A stretch of DNA of 64,000 nt from contig OY728153.1 of the NCBI GenBank assembly GCA_963277665.1, positions 272,836,250 through 272,900,249 on the forward strand. Reading direction: 5' to 3'. This stretch comes from Viscum album (Eukaryota; Streptophyta; Magnoliopsida; Santalales; Viscaceae). This document shows, one piece after another, positions 10,693 through 22,639 of this stretch (position 1 is the stretch's first letter; each line of letters starts with the position of its first letter). Position numbers and translations under genes: made by a program. The notes below the pieces were generated by a model, which made no database searches, was not told the DNA's origin, and was given only the letters and a program-made list of their open reading frames with translations.

Positions 10693-13450
10693 ACCACATA
10701 TTCACCTTAATTAGTGGAAAGTCCTACATTAGGTTGTTTCTTATAATATAAACATACTAAAGACTCTCCTAATAAATAACAAGTTCTAAATGTATATTTT
10801 CAATCCATTCTCCAATCAACAAAATCATCATGTAATTTTTTTATCAAAAATATTTCCCAAATTTTAATGTAAACAATGATGGATAGTTTCCTTAAGATAA
10901 CAAAAAATTCACTTTACATATTCAAGATGTGTATCTTTTGGATATCTTGTTATCTTTCAAAAAATAATATAGAAAATATTATGTGTGGATGACTATCTAT
11001 AATATATAGTAAACCACTGATAATTCCTCTAAAAGTTTTTTGATCAACCAGTTTACCAAAATCATTTATATCCATAGTTTTTATATACCAAGAGAAGTAT
11101 TAATACTTTTAGTATTTTTTTTTCAAAAAAAATTAAGAATATATTTTATATAATTTTTTTGATATATAAAAGTTCTAGGTAGTTTTTGAGAAATTTGAAA
11201 ACAAAAGAAATAGGTTAATACTCTAATCATGCTCATCTCAAACTCATATTTCATAAGATCTGAAAAATAATCAGAAATATATTTTTGAGTTGATCCTTAT
11301 ATAATTTCTTCAACATAAATCTGGAAAATTATGTTATCCTTACAAAAATTTATCAAAATATTAGGTTCCTAATGTCCCTTAAAAAATTGTTTTGTAAAAA
11401 ATATCTAGTTAAACTATAATACCAGTCTCCTAGGGATTATTTTAGTCCATAAAGTGACTTATAAAGTATAAAAACATGATTATGAGATTTTTTGTTCTAA
11501 AAACATGTGGTTTTTCTACATAAACATCCTCATGTACAAATCTATTAAGGAAAGAACACTTCACATACATTTGAAAAAGAAATAAATTTAGACATTCTAC
11601 ATATTCTAGATGTATATTAATAACTTATAGGATTGATATTGGGGTGTAAGTATCTTTATATTATATGACTTATTTTAGATTATAACTATTTATAATAAGT
11701 ATATCTTTATTTAAAACTATAATTCCTTTTTCATTCCATTTATTTCAAAAAAAACCATTTTCACCAATTACAGAAAAAACATTAGGGCATTCAACCAAAT
11801 TAAAAACTTGAATAATCGTAAACTCATTGAGTTCATCATACATTTATTTTATCCAATATTCATCACCTAAATCCTCATTTGGATGATTTGGTTGAAATTG
11901 TGATAAAAATTAACATTGCTCACATTAATTTATTACGGAACATTTAATTTTAACTTGTTTTCCCACATCACTATTGATATTTTATAAAGGGTGATTCCTA
12001 AGGATTTTTTTTTTGATTCGGTGGATTTAGGAAATTTTGCTCTTCTATAACTAGTTGAAATTAAACATTAATTAAAACATAAAAAATAATTTATCCATTT
12101 ATTATCTCATAAGAATAATTTTGCAACATGGGTTGAAAAATAGTTTTTGATACAACATCCAAATATTTGGTTTGAGATTATTTGAAAACCAAAGGATTAG
12201 TTTCATGAAATTTTACGTGTAATGTTTATTCAAAAATACATGTATTTTTATTAAAAACACTATAATCCTCACTAGTTATAGAATAGAATTGAAATTTACC
12301 TTAATCATATTTTGGAGAAAAAAAATATAAATTATCATTAGTATTCAGGATGAATACTTTTCATCCAAAAACTCTGAAGTAAGAAGGGTTTGGATTTCTT
12401 TCTATTCACAACTCATAAGTATTATTTTTAATAAAAGATATAATTAAAACTCAATTTATATTTTAGTAGTCTGTAATAACCTCTTTAATCCAATGTATTT
12501 TTTTAATTGAGTATTAACTCAATATGGTTCTAGTAATCTCCCAAAGAAATCTATTTCGACATTCAAATACACCATTTTTTAAGTGTTCCAGGAGCTAAGA
12601 ATTAATATTTTATACCTTTTTTACCAAAAAGAAGTTTCAAAATTTTAATTTAATGTAATCTTCCATGATCAATATGAATAATTACCAAAGGTATATTTTT
12701 CTCATTTTTAACATGGGATACATAATTTTTAGAATACGAAAAGTATTCTAATTTTTTTCTAGAAAATATATGTTGGAATATCAAGTTTATTCAACAAATT
12801 AATCATGTAAATAATATTTCCCACAAATACTTGTAGTTTGTGTAGGACCAAATAAGTCCATGTGCACTAACCGTAGAGCACCATAAGTGGAAAATTCACT
12901 AATAGAATTAAAACATAACTTATGTTTATTTCTAAATTGACAAGGATAAAAAAAATTAGAATAATTAAAATTAATCTACAATAGAATTCTAACTTTTCCA
13001 TTATTAGAAATTTTGGCAGAAGTTATTGTGTTATAATTTTCTGAAACTCTATTCCACAACCAAGATTGATCTTACATTACACCATTACAAGGTATATCTT
13101 GGATTCTACGGTCTTCTATGTTTATATACATTCTCTTGACTACAAATAGAAAACATGAATTTACCTTTAGAAATTTAAATAGTAAATTTATCATTCATGA
13201 TGTTCACAAGGTGTCCTTTATCATATAATTGTATTATGATAAAGAGGTTGTGATAAAGTCATAATACAAATAAAATTTTTTAAAATAATGGATTTTCAAG
13301 ACGAATAACTTTAGTTATTCCATATATATCTCCTTGATTATTATCACCAAATGTGAATTTTCTATCATTAATATTAATAATCTTCTTGAAAATTTTCTTG
13401 TTTCTATTCATATAATGTGAAAATACACTATCCATGTACCACATATTGTT
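10693..13450 (-). pseudogene. Copia pol remnant: PR, integrase, RT, RNase H (unit 1, inverted)
   Basis: Reading on the minus strand from the right: the protease frame at about 13445-13330 gives WYMDSVFSHYM then FTFGDNNQG, where copia normally has W.LDSG.S.HM and TFGDN. A GAG-pre-integrase block with NNGKVR and then LVHMDLFGPTQT lies near 13050-12850. RT is clear: IYVEEII at about 11317-11300 replaces YVDDIIF. KYEFEMSMIRVLTYF and LVDQKTFRGIISGLLYI follow, and RNase H ends with GLSTN.GEYV near 10730. The wording is closest to SIRE/Tork-type copia. Both catalytic Asp of YVDD read as Glu. It is truncated at 10693 by the A LTR, and no copia LTR was recognised. Confidence 0.8.
11697..11699. other. 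Empty CACTA target site in unit 1
   Basis: In unit 1 the copia sequence runs uninterrupted through tataataag then tatatcttt. In unit 2 the equivalent position is split by the CACTA element, with 'ttag' on the left and 'aatcatatctt' on the right. The ancestral triplet here is aag, which fits a 3-bp target duplication that has since mutated on both sides. Confidence 0.75.
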
Positions 13451-15100
13451 TTTTGTTACTCTTCTGATTTTACATAAAATAAAGAGTTAAGATCTATGTC
13501 CCCAAACTTACTTGGGTTCGTCATTGATAGAGAATAAAACTTTAGGAATACATATATTTCATAATATTTTTTGTTGAAAAATTGTAAATTCATTTCAACA
13601 TTAATGTTTATAAAGCCCAAATGATTTTACTTTATTTAAGGAACACTTATTTTTACAATGTCCACAACTTTGTAATTAAGAACAAAAATGTGAACTATTT
13701 GTAACAAAATAAAAATTTAAAATAAGGTTTTGGTTTTGTAAAACAAATGCAAGAAATAATTCTACGAGATCTAATTTTACTATACATATTATTAAAAGTT
13801 TACTTTCTAGAATTAAATTTTGATAGTAATTTTTCCAGACATAAAATTTCATAATTTAGTTTAACAATTAAATCATTATGTCACTATTTATTTTGGAATT
13901 AAATTTCCCTAAAAAAAATTTGTGATGATAAATTTATATATAAATTATAGAAATTAGTGTATTTTCTTTATAAAGTTATACCTTATATTGTCAGAGTGTT
14001 CTTTGGAAGATTTAAAATTTTTCTTTTATAACAAAGTAGAAAAAAGTGATACTTTGTGAAAGATAGGTAATATATCACCAATAGTTGAACTAGATTTTTA
14101 TTCTTCAGAAGAATTTGAATCATAATTTTCCACAAAAATAGGATTATTTTTCACTAAAATTATAATCTATAAGTTATTAAAAATATTACTTTTCAATATA
14201 GTAATCATTATCCTTTGGAATACAAGTGTATAATCCCACAACCTTTTGACTATCGCTATCATCTAATGAAATTTATGATGAATTTTCTCCTCCACAAGCA
14301 CTCTATTTTTCAAAGGAATTAAAACATTTATTTCATTTATATTTTTAAAACTTCTTGGAGTTTCTATCTTTTTTATCATTACTTTTAATATTAAGAAAAT
14401 CTATCCTATTGTGTTCAAGCTTCTTACACTCATAAAAAATAATATCAAAAGAATATATCATGTCAGTCTTTTACATAGGAGTTTTTATATATCTATAAAT
14501 AAAATAATTCTTTACAACTATTTTATACATTCTATTTGTAATATAATCAAGTTCATTCTAAAACTTTCTTTAATGAATTGATTTAAACCTCAACATTAAC
14601 TTTATTATACATAGAAGATTTAACAACATTAATTGTTGATCTGTCTTTCTTAGATGTTATTGAAGTAGAATAAAAGGATAATCTATTTTTTCTCTTTCTT
14701 AGTATATTTTTTCAATCTTCCTTAAAACATAATATTTTGATTAAGATCATTTATATTAACTTTAATGTGTATTTGATAAAATAATATTTCTTCATCTCTT
14801 GAATTTTTAAAATGTTTGTTTGATAGTATTGATTTAACTTTTTCAAATCGAATACAATATAATTTTGACTTTCCAGACTTTTTTTAAATATGGATCTAAT
14901 GAAAAAAGTAATCATACTTATGTTGTTTCCAAAAAATATATAAGATGATAACATAAATTAAATCCATATGATAAATGATATTTCTCGATTTGGAAAAATA
15001 GTATTTCCAAATTAATATTATTAGAAGAAGAAAAGTATAAAAGTTAGTAAAATATAAAATTTTAAAGAAATATACTGTTATTTTTAAAATAATATTATAA
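13450..15100 (-). pseudogene. Copia gag remnant (unit 1, inverted)
   Basis: This stretch aligns with 58500-60100 of unit 2, where gag-like phrases are clearer. A 67-codon open stretch lies at 14954-14751. No frame is long, and the sequence is very AT-rich with many homopolymers. It lies upstream of the protease in element orientation, as a copia gag should. The 5' boundary is uncertain, and no primer binding site was found. Confidence 0.5.
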
Positions 15101-15788
15101 AGTGTAGAAATATATTATTTCAAGTCGATAAAAACTGGTTCATAATTGTTTTATTTTACCTACTAACACACACTTTTCTCACCTTAAAATTTTCATTTTC
15201 ATGATATTTAAATTTCTCACATAAAAAACCTCGACCCATTTTATAAAAAAACATAGAAAAAAACTAATAATAAACAGTTATAATCCTGGATTAGTTGTAA
15301 CCTCCACATGATACATCCTTAGGTACTACAATCACTTCATTATCAAAGGAAAAAATTTACAAAGATCGTGAAAAATATACACCTTTTAATTGGTATTATG
15401 TCCTTGGGGGTTTCTAAGTTTATAAATCATGTTTTTTGTATACCTAGGACATTATGATTTGATTTATCACCATTATACCCTATAATAGATAAATATATCA
15501 CTATAGGGATAGGGAAGAGATATATGAGGAATAAAAGAACCTATTTATTCAACTTATTATTGAAGAAAATTTACTAATGAATATTGAAAAATTTATAGCT
15601 ATGTTTGAACCCACTAGAATAGATAAAAAAGAACCCATTGAACCAAAAACAAACATGGAAGATCATAGAACTCGTAAATAATTAACTACTTCATGTGAAA
15701 TAGATATAATGGTTTATAATACCTTATTTCACCTATTGGTTTTAAAATTAAGACAAGTTTCATCCATCATCTTCCTAAATTCCATGGA
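15100..15788. other. Unassigned segment between copia gag and B LTR (unit 1)
   Basis: The segment is conserved between units (compare 60100-60719) but I recognise no motif in it. On the + strand a short frame near 15590-15690 is open without a known domain. It may hold the copia 5' end or the internal tail of gypsy B. No polypurine tract is obvious before 15789. Confidence 0.35.
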
Positions 15789-16154
15789 TGTTGTGACACT
15801 CATCAGGTCATCGATACATTTTATTTTTATTTTTATTAATATTTTTATCTTTTACTGGAGTTCCTAAGAGTTTAGACTAACAAATATTGTGTTTTTGGAG
15901 AAAAATTCCTAGTACATGGTTAACACACAATTAGTACTAACCATTGAAGAGTGGTGTTTGGGGGAAAATGTTTTTTTTCAGAGTCTTCACAAAATTTTCT
16001 AACCATTATGTAGTCTCTAGGACCTGTGAATACTTGTTCTGGGAGGGAAGAGGATCCCACACGATTGGTGAAAAGATTTATTAATCTATAGCCAAACCAT
16101 GCACCTTTTCTAGCTCATTTAAAAACATGGAATGTACTCTTTACCCAAGATGGG
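15789..16154 (+). repeat. Gypsy B LTR, left part (split by gypsy C)
   Basis: The proposed LTR starts tgttgtgacac at 15789, identical to 60720 in the next unit. It continues to 16154, where gypsy C is inserted, and resumes at 27105. The uninterrupted copy at 60720-62825 runs straight through this point (near 61086), which confirms the split. The start is inferred from the TG and the position relative to the primer binding site at the other end; no clear polypurine tract precedes it. Confidence 0.5.
16150..16154. other. Left target site duplication of gypsy C
   Basis: The five bases atggg are matched by atgga at 27105-27109. Joining the two flanks restores the B LTR sequence seen uninterrupted at about 61080-61095. 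Confidence 0.8.
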
Positions 16155-19100
16155 TGTCCCGAACCATCCCAGTGGGGCCCATGCCATGACTCCCCAAGCC
16201 CGCCCCCAATAGGCCATGGGATGGTGACTAGCACCGAGTCGGCATATCACTAATATGGGAGGCATTGCCTAAGAACTTGTACACACACACATATCCAAGC
16301 CCACAAATTATGAAATGTAAAAACAACCACAAAGGAACAAAATTAATGCATACAACTAAACACAACTAACAGAGTACGACAGAAAGTAAAATGCTGAAAA
16401 TAAACTGAGCCAGAATACAAGCCCACTGAAACAAGATTCTGAAAAGTGCAAGGTCTAACCTGTAAACACAAATAGGTACTGGGAATTTTTCTCATAGCCA
16501 TAATAATGCCTTGGCCTGTAGGGAACTCAGAAATCTCATTCTCATCCTGGTCCGCCCTTGACCCTGTCAAAAGCATGCTCGTCTGCACAAGACATGACAT
16601 GTGCGGGCAAAGCCCATGCATGGGGTGAGTATAACAATACTCAGTAGAGGACCCCAAAAAATAGAAAATCAATACACAAATTAAAGGTACAGTCATCCCT
16701 ACATAGTATATGTCTAAAGAACATAATGCAGAGAAACACAAACCAGATATAATCAAAACCCAGACCTGTAGTCTAGAGACATGTCACACAATCGTATACC
16801 CCCGTCTAGGGATTCAGTTCGATGATTCCACGAAAGACTCGTTCCGAGAGAACACACTCCATGAGTCTGGTAGCTCTGATGTTTTATGTCTGAGAAGTAA
16901 TGTTGTTTATTAAATGTCATGATTGGTAGTTACACTCATTACGGGAAACACACTCTTGAGTGGGAAGATCACAATAGATAGATACACTCATTACGAGAGA
17001 CACACTCTTGAGTGGGAAAGTTCATGATACAAAGATGAGGATGACTGCCAGGGCCATGGTGGATACCGTGATTCATCTGGATTCACCTGATAGGTATAGT
17101 ATCAATGCTTGGTAGAGTTGGTCACATCGATGCCTGACTCTACCTAGGGTCAGGAATGGATAGAGGATCGCGCTCCGGGCCTCTCGGAGGGATGCCTGAC
17201 TCTATCACAAAAATTCCTGCAGAAGGGATCATACTCTTGTAAAAGGAAATGATGCATGACCTTCAGGGGAACGAGAAGAGGGGGAATTAACCCAAATTAA
17301 ACATGTCCAAGACACGGTGGACAAGAGGACCAAGCAATTTTCTAAAAAGTTCATGGCGTGTAGAAAAGTCACATGTCGTGTCTTCTGCCCCCAAGTACTT
17401 CCCATATACAACGGTGTGTCTCGTAAGGCTGGTCATGTAGAAAAAGTCAGTACACAGTGTGTTGTATGGACTACACGCTGTGTCTGAGTATCTGGGGTTG
17501 ATTCTGTGTACGCTGGTCATGTGTCCATACACGGCCTCAACTCGTGTATTCCAACCCATGTAATCGGTACATGGGGTGACCCGGGCTACTAGCCTCACCT
17601 GGCTATGTGGTGTAGTACACAGCCATGTACTACACCTTGTGTCCGTGTATCCCCTAGATACACGTCGAGTCCAATGTATCCACCTCTTCCATGTTGCATA
17701 GAGAGTACACGCCGTGTTCTGTAGCTGTGTAGTCCATCTCATGTCCGTGTAATTTCCAAAATACACACTGAGCTTCGAGGAAATTCCATCATGGCATGTG
17801 ACCAGGGTCACGTGCCATGTGATTCCTCTCTGACCCCTGAAACCCTTTCTACCATCGTCGGTACTACACGGCGTGTTCTTCGGAAGTACACCTCGTGTAT
17901 CCCGGAATTTTCCAAAAACTATGCTCTTGGCTGGAACGCCTCTCATAATGCCATGTTCGTCTATCTGGTCATCCAATCACCACGAAACTCCAGAATCTAG
18001 GTCACCCCGATGTCCCGAAGTCATTTCCATTGTTTTTGGGCCTCTGATCCACCCCAAAAATTCCTTTTTGATCCACCCTCACGAAGAATGGATGAAGAAC
18101 AGTAATTCCCGAACCGTGTTGATTCGTCTACCTCTGTCATCGTCGCACCTTTTCTAGGTCGTCGCAATGTCGGATCCCCAATTTGGGATCATTATGTCAC
18201 AAAACAGGCGCGCAACGATCCTTTGTTCATCTCCCCATGAAGAACGCGAATAACACACAAGATAAGAAAGGGGGGAAATCGAGAAAAGAAATTGAGGAAT
18301 GAACCTCTGCCATTGTTCGCCATGACATTGATCCGCTCCTGTTAGTATGATCAAACGGAGTGGGATCAAATGATAAAAAATAATCATGGATCAATCCCCA
18401 AAAATAATTCCCAACAGAAACCGTCCCACAAGAACACACGAATCTGTGGATCAACTTGTTCGTGGTTGATCCGCATTCGTCGTTTAAATAAAAAACAGGG
18501 AAAAAGAATTTAAATAACAAAACACTACATCAAAAGGGATCGATCATTGGTGAAGAGGTCATATTGCCATCATCATCAAGATCCTTCAACTCGTTGGCAC
18601 AACGATTCACACCTTTGATTCATCATCGTTTGTCGCCTATAGTTTTCTCCAAGGCTCCACAGATTCTCCAGACTTTTCTCTCAATTTTCCATCATCGACC
18701 ATCGTTCGATTAACCCATTCAAAAGGGGAAACGCATTTTGGAATTCCATCACGCTGATGCATTAATGATTCAAGTTGTCATTTCTGAGTCATTATGACAT
18801 GGAATTAATTATTAAAAAGCTGCCCCATTATTGCACTGCAGCGAATGTTTCCAAATTAAAATAAAATAAACTTTTCCATTTATTTGATTTTATTTTACTG
18901 AAAATGTCTAAAAATTAACATTTTTCCTCAACCCTCTCCGGTCGTGGTTTGAACCATTCTTACGTAATGTCATTCTCTTGGGTGCAACGGTGCCTCATAT
19001 TTTTAATCCGGGCATCCGTTTGGAAATTTCCACAACCGCACACATGTTCCGACTCAATGAAACTAAAAAAATGTTCAAACCACCATTCTGGAATCACCGG

Positions 19101-19191
19101 GCCTCGGAATGATGTGTCGTATCTGTCCCTTGTCTCATAATAATTCCATATAATATTTAAAAATAAAACAAGGAAATTATGAGAAATTATA
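16155..19191 (-). repeat. Gypsy C 3' LTR (left copy)
   Basis: The 3,037-bp repeat starts tgtcccgaacc and ends gaaattata on the + strand. By eye about 20 of the first 145 or so aligned positions differ from the right LTR. It contains a roughly 53-bp tandem pair at about 16928-17035 ('tacactcattacg..agacacactcttgagtggga'). It also contains a stretch rich in short TACACG/CGTGT palindromes at 17340-17900. On the minus strand a 229-codon frame (17976-17287) is open across that palindrome region; the matching region in the other LTR is split into three frames. Confidence 0.9.
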
Positions 19192-19204
19192 TTCTCCCCA
19201 CCTT
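19192..19204 (-). other. Polypurine tract of gypsy C
   Basis: Read on the minus strand, the bases next to the 3' LTR are aaggtggggagaa. This purine run is in the expected place for plus-strand priming and supports the LTR boundary at 19191. Confidence 0.75.
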
Positions 19205-19224
19205 GGGGCTTTGCGTCCCCAAAA

Positions 19225-20580
19225 ATCCAAAATAGTTCTACTCAAAAAGATGTGGGTACTCAGCATGGATTTGAGCATCCCGCTCCCATGTGATCTCTTG
19301 AAGATTCCCATGCTACCACCGAACACACACCAAGGGAATCGATCGCCGATGGAGGATCCTCTCCTGCCAATCCTCAATCTCCACCGAGTACTCAGCAAAG
19401 GTCACTCCATCCTCGATGTCCAGCTCACCCCAGTCGATGACGTGAGATGGGTCATTCACGTACCTCCTCAACTGAGACACATAGAAGACATCATGTACCC
19501 AAGGAAACTATGGAGGTGGATCCATGCGGTACGCCACCTCACCAACTCTAAATAGTATCTAGAAAGGTCCAATGAACCTCGGAGATAGCTTGCCGCCTCG
19601 GCCATATCTCTGTAACCCTCATCGAGGTGAGACTAAAAGAAAGACGTGGTCTCCCTCCTCAAACTCTAGGGGTCTCTGTCACCAGTCAGCATAAAACTTC
19701 TGTCAGCTCTATGTAGTCTTCATTCTCTCACGGATGATCTCCACTTTTTTGGTGGTAGATCACACCAACTCTGGACCCATGAGTGTTGACTCTCCAGGGT
19801 CAGTCCAACAAATCGGTGGCTGGAAGGGTCTCCCATATAAAGCCTCGAAAGGTGTCATACCAATGGTGTAGTGGTATCTGTAATTGTACCCAAACTCCAC
19901 TAGTGGTAGGTGGTCATCCCAACTACGACCAAAGTCCAAGATACAAGCCCGCAACATATCCTCCAGAACCTGAATGGTCCTCTTTGTCTGACCATCAGTC
20001 TGGGTATGGAACGTGGTGCTCAAGCAGAGGTGAGTCCCAAAGGCCTCCTGCAATCCCTTCTACAATTGGGATGTAAAGCAGGCATCTCATTCTGAGACTA
20101 TCGTCAAAGGAATTCCATGAAGCCGAACTATCTTCTAAACATAGTGGTGTCCCAAGATCTCTACGGAACTCTGCTCCCTAATAGCTAGGAAGTGGGCTGA
20201 CTTGGTGATTCGGTCAGCGATCACCAATATGGAATCATGCCCCCTGGACATCTGTGGAAAGCCTGTCAAGATGTTCATTGATTTTCCATACCACTTCCAC
20301 TCTAGAACTTCCAGCTGTGAGCTAATCCCGCTTGAACCTGGTGCTCAGCCTTCACCTACTGGAATGTGAGGCATCGGGAAACAAACTATGCTAGTCCCTT
20401 CTTCTTGCCTGACCACCAGAACTCTCGTCGGAGATCCTGGTACATCTTTTCCACCCCAAGATGTACTACCAAGGGGGATGTATGAAACTCCCTTAGGACC
20501 TCTTCCTACAACGCTACTGGTACAATAGTACGTCCTTTGAAAAGAATTATGTGCTCCCCACCTTTCGAATATCAATCAGG
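19225..20580 (-). pseudogene. Gypsy C integrase with C-terminal chromodomain
   Basis: Reading from 20580 downwards: the zinc-binding region shows a LHTSPLVVHLG block, WWSGKKKG and RCLTFQ.VKAEHQ, so the last Cys of the CLTC pair reads Phe. The core includes a 97-codon open piece at 20053-19760 with [38 protein letters not shown] and FEALYGR. The C-terminus at about 19420-19225 reads WQERILHRRSIPLV then LQEITWERDAQIHAEYPHLF, a chromodomain of the chromovirus integrase type. Stops and frameshifts occur between these blocks. The enzyme would insert cDNA into the genome; this copy cannot. Confidence 0.88.
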
Positions 20581-20599
20581 AGCATGTCCAGTGGATAAC

Positions 20600-22030
20600 T
20601 AAGAACGTAAATCCTCACAGTCGACATCCCTAAGGTGCACTTCCCTAACTCGTTGTAAGAGTGTATGGGTGACATCCATTGACTGTAGGTAAGCCACATC
20701 CTCTCCATCCATGAAGGATAACTGCAAGTAGGCTAACTGCTCTGTCACCTCACTCAACAGCTACGAGATCGACCTTCTTCTATGAGCATCTGCCACCATT
20801 TTCCCCTTCCCAAGAGTATAGATGATCTCGAATTCATATTCCCGGAGGAACTCTATCCAATGCCTCTGCCTCATATTTAGATCCTTCTATGAGAAGATGT
20901 ACTTGAGGCTCTTGTGGTCATAGTAGATGATGAATCGCTCTCCCAAAAGGTAATGTTTCCACATCTTCAATAAGAATACTACCACAGCCAACTCGAGATC
21001 GTGGGTCACATAGTTCTGCTCGTTTGGTCTAAGCTAGCACCATACATAATCTATCACTACCTACCTCTGCATCAAGACACAGCCAAGACCATTCCCTGAT
21101 GCGTCGCAGAAAACTATGTACTCGACACCCTCCTCTAGAAATATCAAGATTGGGGCACTCTTCAAACTCTGTCTCAACTACTCGGAAGCCTACTAGCACT
21201 TCTCCGTCCATATAAATGGTTTCCCCTTCCTATTCAAGGCTTTCATCGGTGATAATATTCAGTAGAAATCAGGAATGAATATTTGGTAATATCCTGCGAA
21301 CCCAAGGAAGCTCCGCACCTCCATCACGCTCTGAGGTGGCTCCTATAATAACACTTCCTCCACCTTGGATGGGTCTATAGCCACTCCATCTTCTGAGATG
21401 ACATGCCCCAAAAAGTGGACCTCCTAAATTCATAACTAGAACTTCAAGAGATTCTCATAAAGCTTGTGCTCTCGGAATACATCTATAACTATCTGCAGGT
21501 GTCTCGCGTTCTCCTCCTCTGATGCTGAGTACACAAGGACATCGTCGATGAAGACCACTATGAACTGGTACAAGTATAGCTAGAGGATCCAGTTCATCAG
21601 TCCCATGAACACTGCGAGGGCATTTGTCACACTGAAAGGCATCACCAAGTATTCATAGTGATCGTAGCGGCATCTGAAAATTTTCTTCGGTATATCCTCA
21701 TCCCGTACTCATAACTGGTGATAACCTAATCAAAGGTCAACCTTCGAGAACCAATGTGCCCCTCTCATTTGATCGAAGAGGTCATCGATTCTCAGTAGTG
21801 GATACCTGTTCTTCACCATCACTTGGTTCAAGCACCGTTAATCCACACACAACCTCAAACTTCTGTCTCCCTTCTTGGAAAACAAGATTGGGGCCACCCA
21901 GGGTGAAACACTAGGTCTCACGAAACCCTTTCTCGGCAAATCCTCCAACTACACCCTCAGCTCGCGAAGCTCTGCGGGAGGCATCCGATATGCTGATGAA
22001 GAAATCAGCACCATCCCAGGGTTTAAGTCG
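20600..22030 (-). pseudogene. Gypsy C reverse transcriptase and RNase H
   Basis: The RT catalytic motif is intact as VVFIDDVLVYS, with FIDD at 21552-21541. Downstream follow FLGHVISEDGVAIDPSK and VRSFLGFAGYY. RNase H reads IVFCDASGNGLGCVLMQR near 21090, then [14 protein letters not shown] and [12 protein letters not shown] near 20930-20890, ending with ADAHRRR near 20770. The wording is that of plant Ty3/gypsy chromovirus pol. Several in-frame stops break the reading frame, for example before the RNase H block. No open piece longer than about 90 codons remains. Confidence 0.88.
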
Positions 22031-22439
22031 AGGCAGAAGTCAATTTCCCAATGGGGAGGTAGTCCTAGAATATTTTCGGGAAAGGTGTCCTTGTACTCTG
22101 CCACTACTTCTAGGTTCTAAGAGCTCATCACATCTACTACTCTGAGGGAAAGGATATCCAACTCATGAATGACCAGCTACACCCTCCTATGCATGAGTCT
22201 ATTCTATGTTGCCTAGATCTCCTTTTCTATGACAAATGAAAACCTCATCCCATCACTACGGACACACCACACTCTTCACCTAAAACAGTCAATCTAGGCA
22301 TGGACTGAAGATAAGCAATCCACACCGATAATGATGTCATAATGCCTCGACTCTAACACTAAGTACCTCCAACTGAAACTCTCGCCTCCAAGGGTAAGAT
22401 CTCACTACCTACAAAGGTGCGTGATTGTCAAGTCTCCTC

Positions 22440-22620
22440 CCATAGGTGTCTCCAAGCATAAGGATCGAGTCAACAATTCTAGCAGAATCTCAAGTTTTTG
22501 CACAAGACATGTGGCTATGAAGGACTGACTTGCACCTGTGTCTATAAGTACGATAGATAAGGTATATAAGACACAGATCATACCTCATATCATCCCTGGA
22601 GCCCCTGGGTTGTACACCTC
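22440..22620 (-). pseudogene. Gypsy C aspartic protease
   Basis: The active site reads SIVLIDTGASQSFI, with D-T-G-A-S at 22542-22528. This is the retropepsin-like motif of Ty3/gypsy polyproteins, which cleaves Gag-Pol. The catalytic triplet is preserved, but the frame shifts around it. Confidence 0.8.
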
Positions 22621-22639
22621 GACTGCATGCAGTTGTCCC

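Noticed and set aside
16343..16756. 137-codon frame on the minus strand in the left C LTR
   Set aside because: LTR sequence with no recognised domain; the equivalent part of the right LTR (24132-24401) keeps only a shorter, shifted frame.
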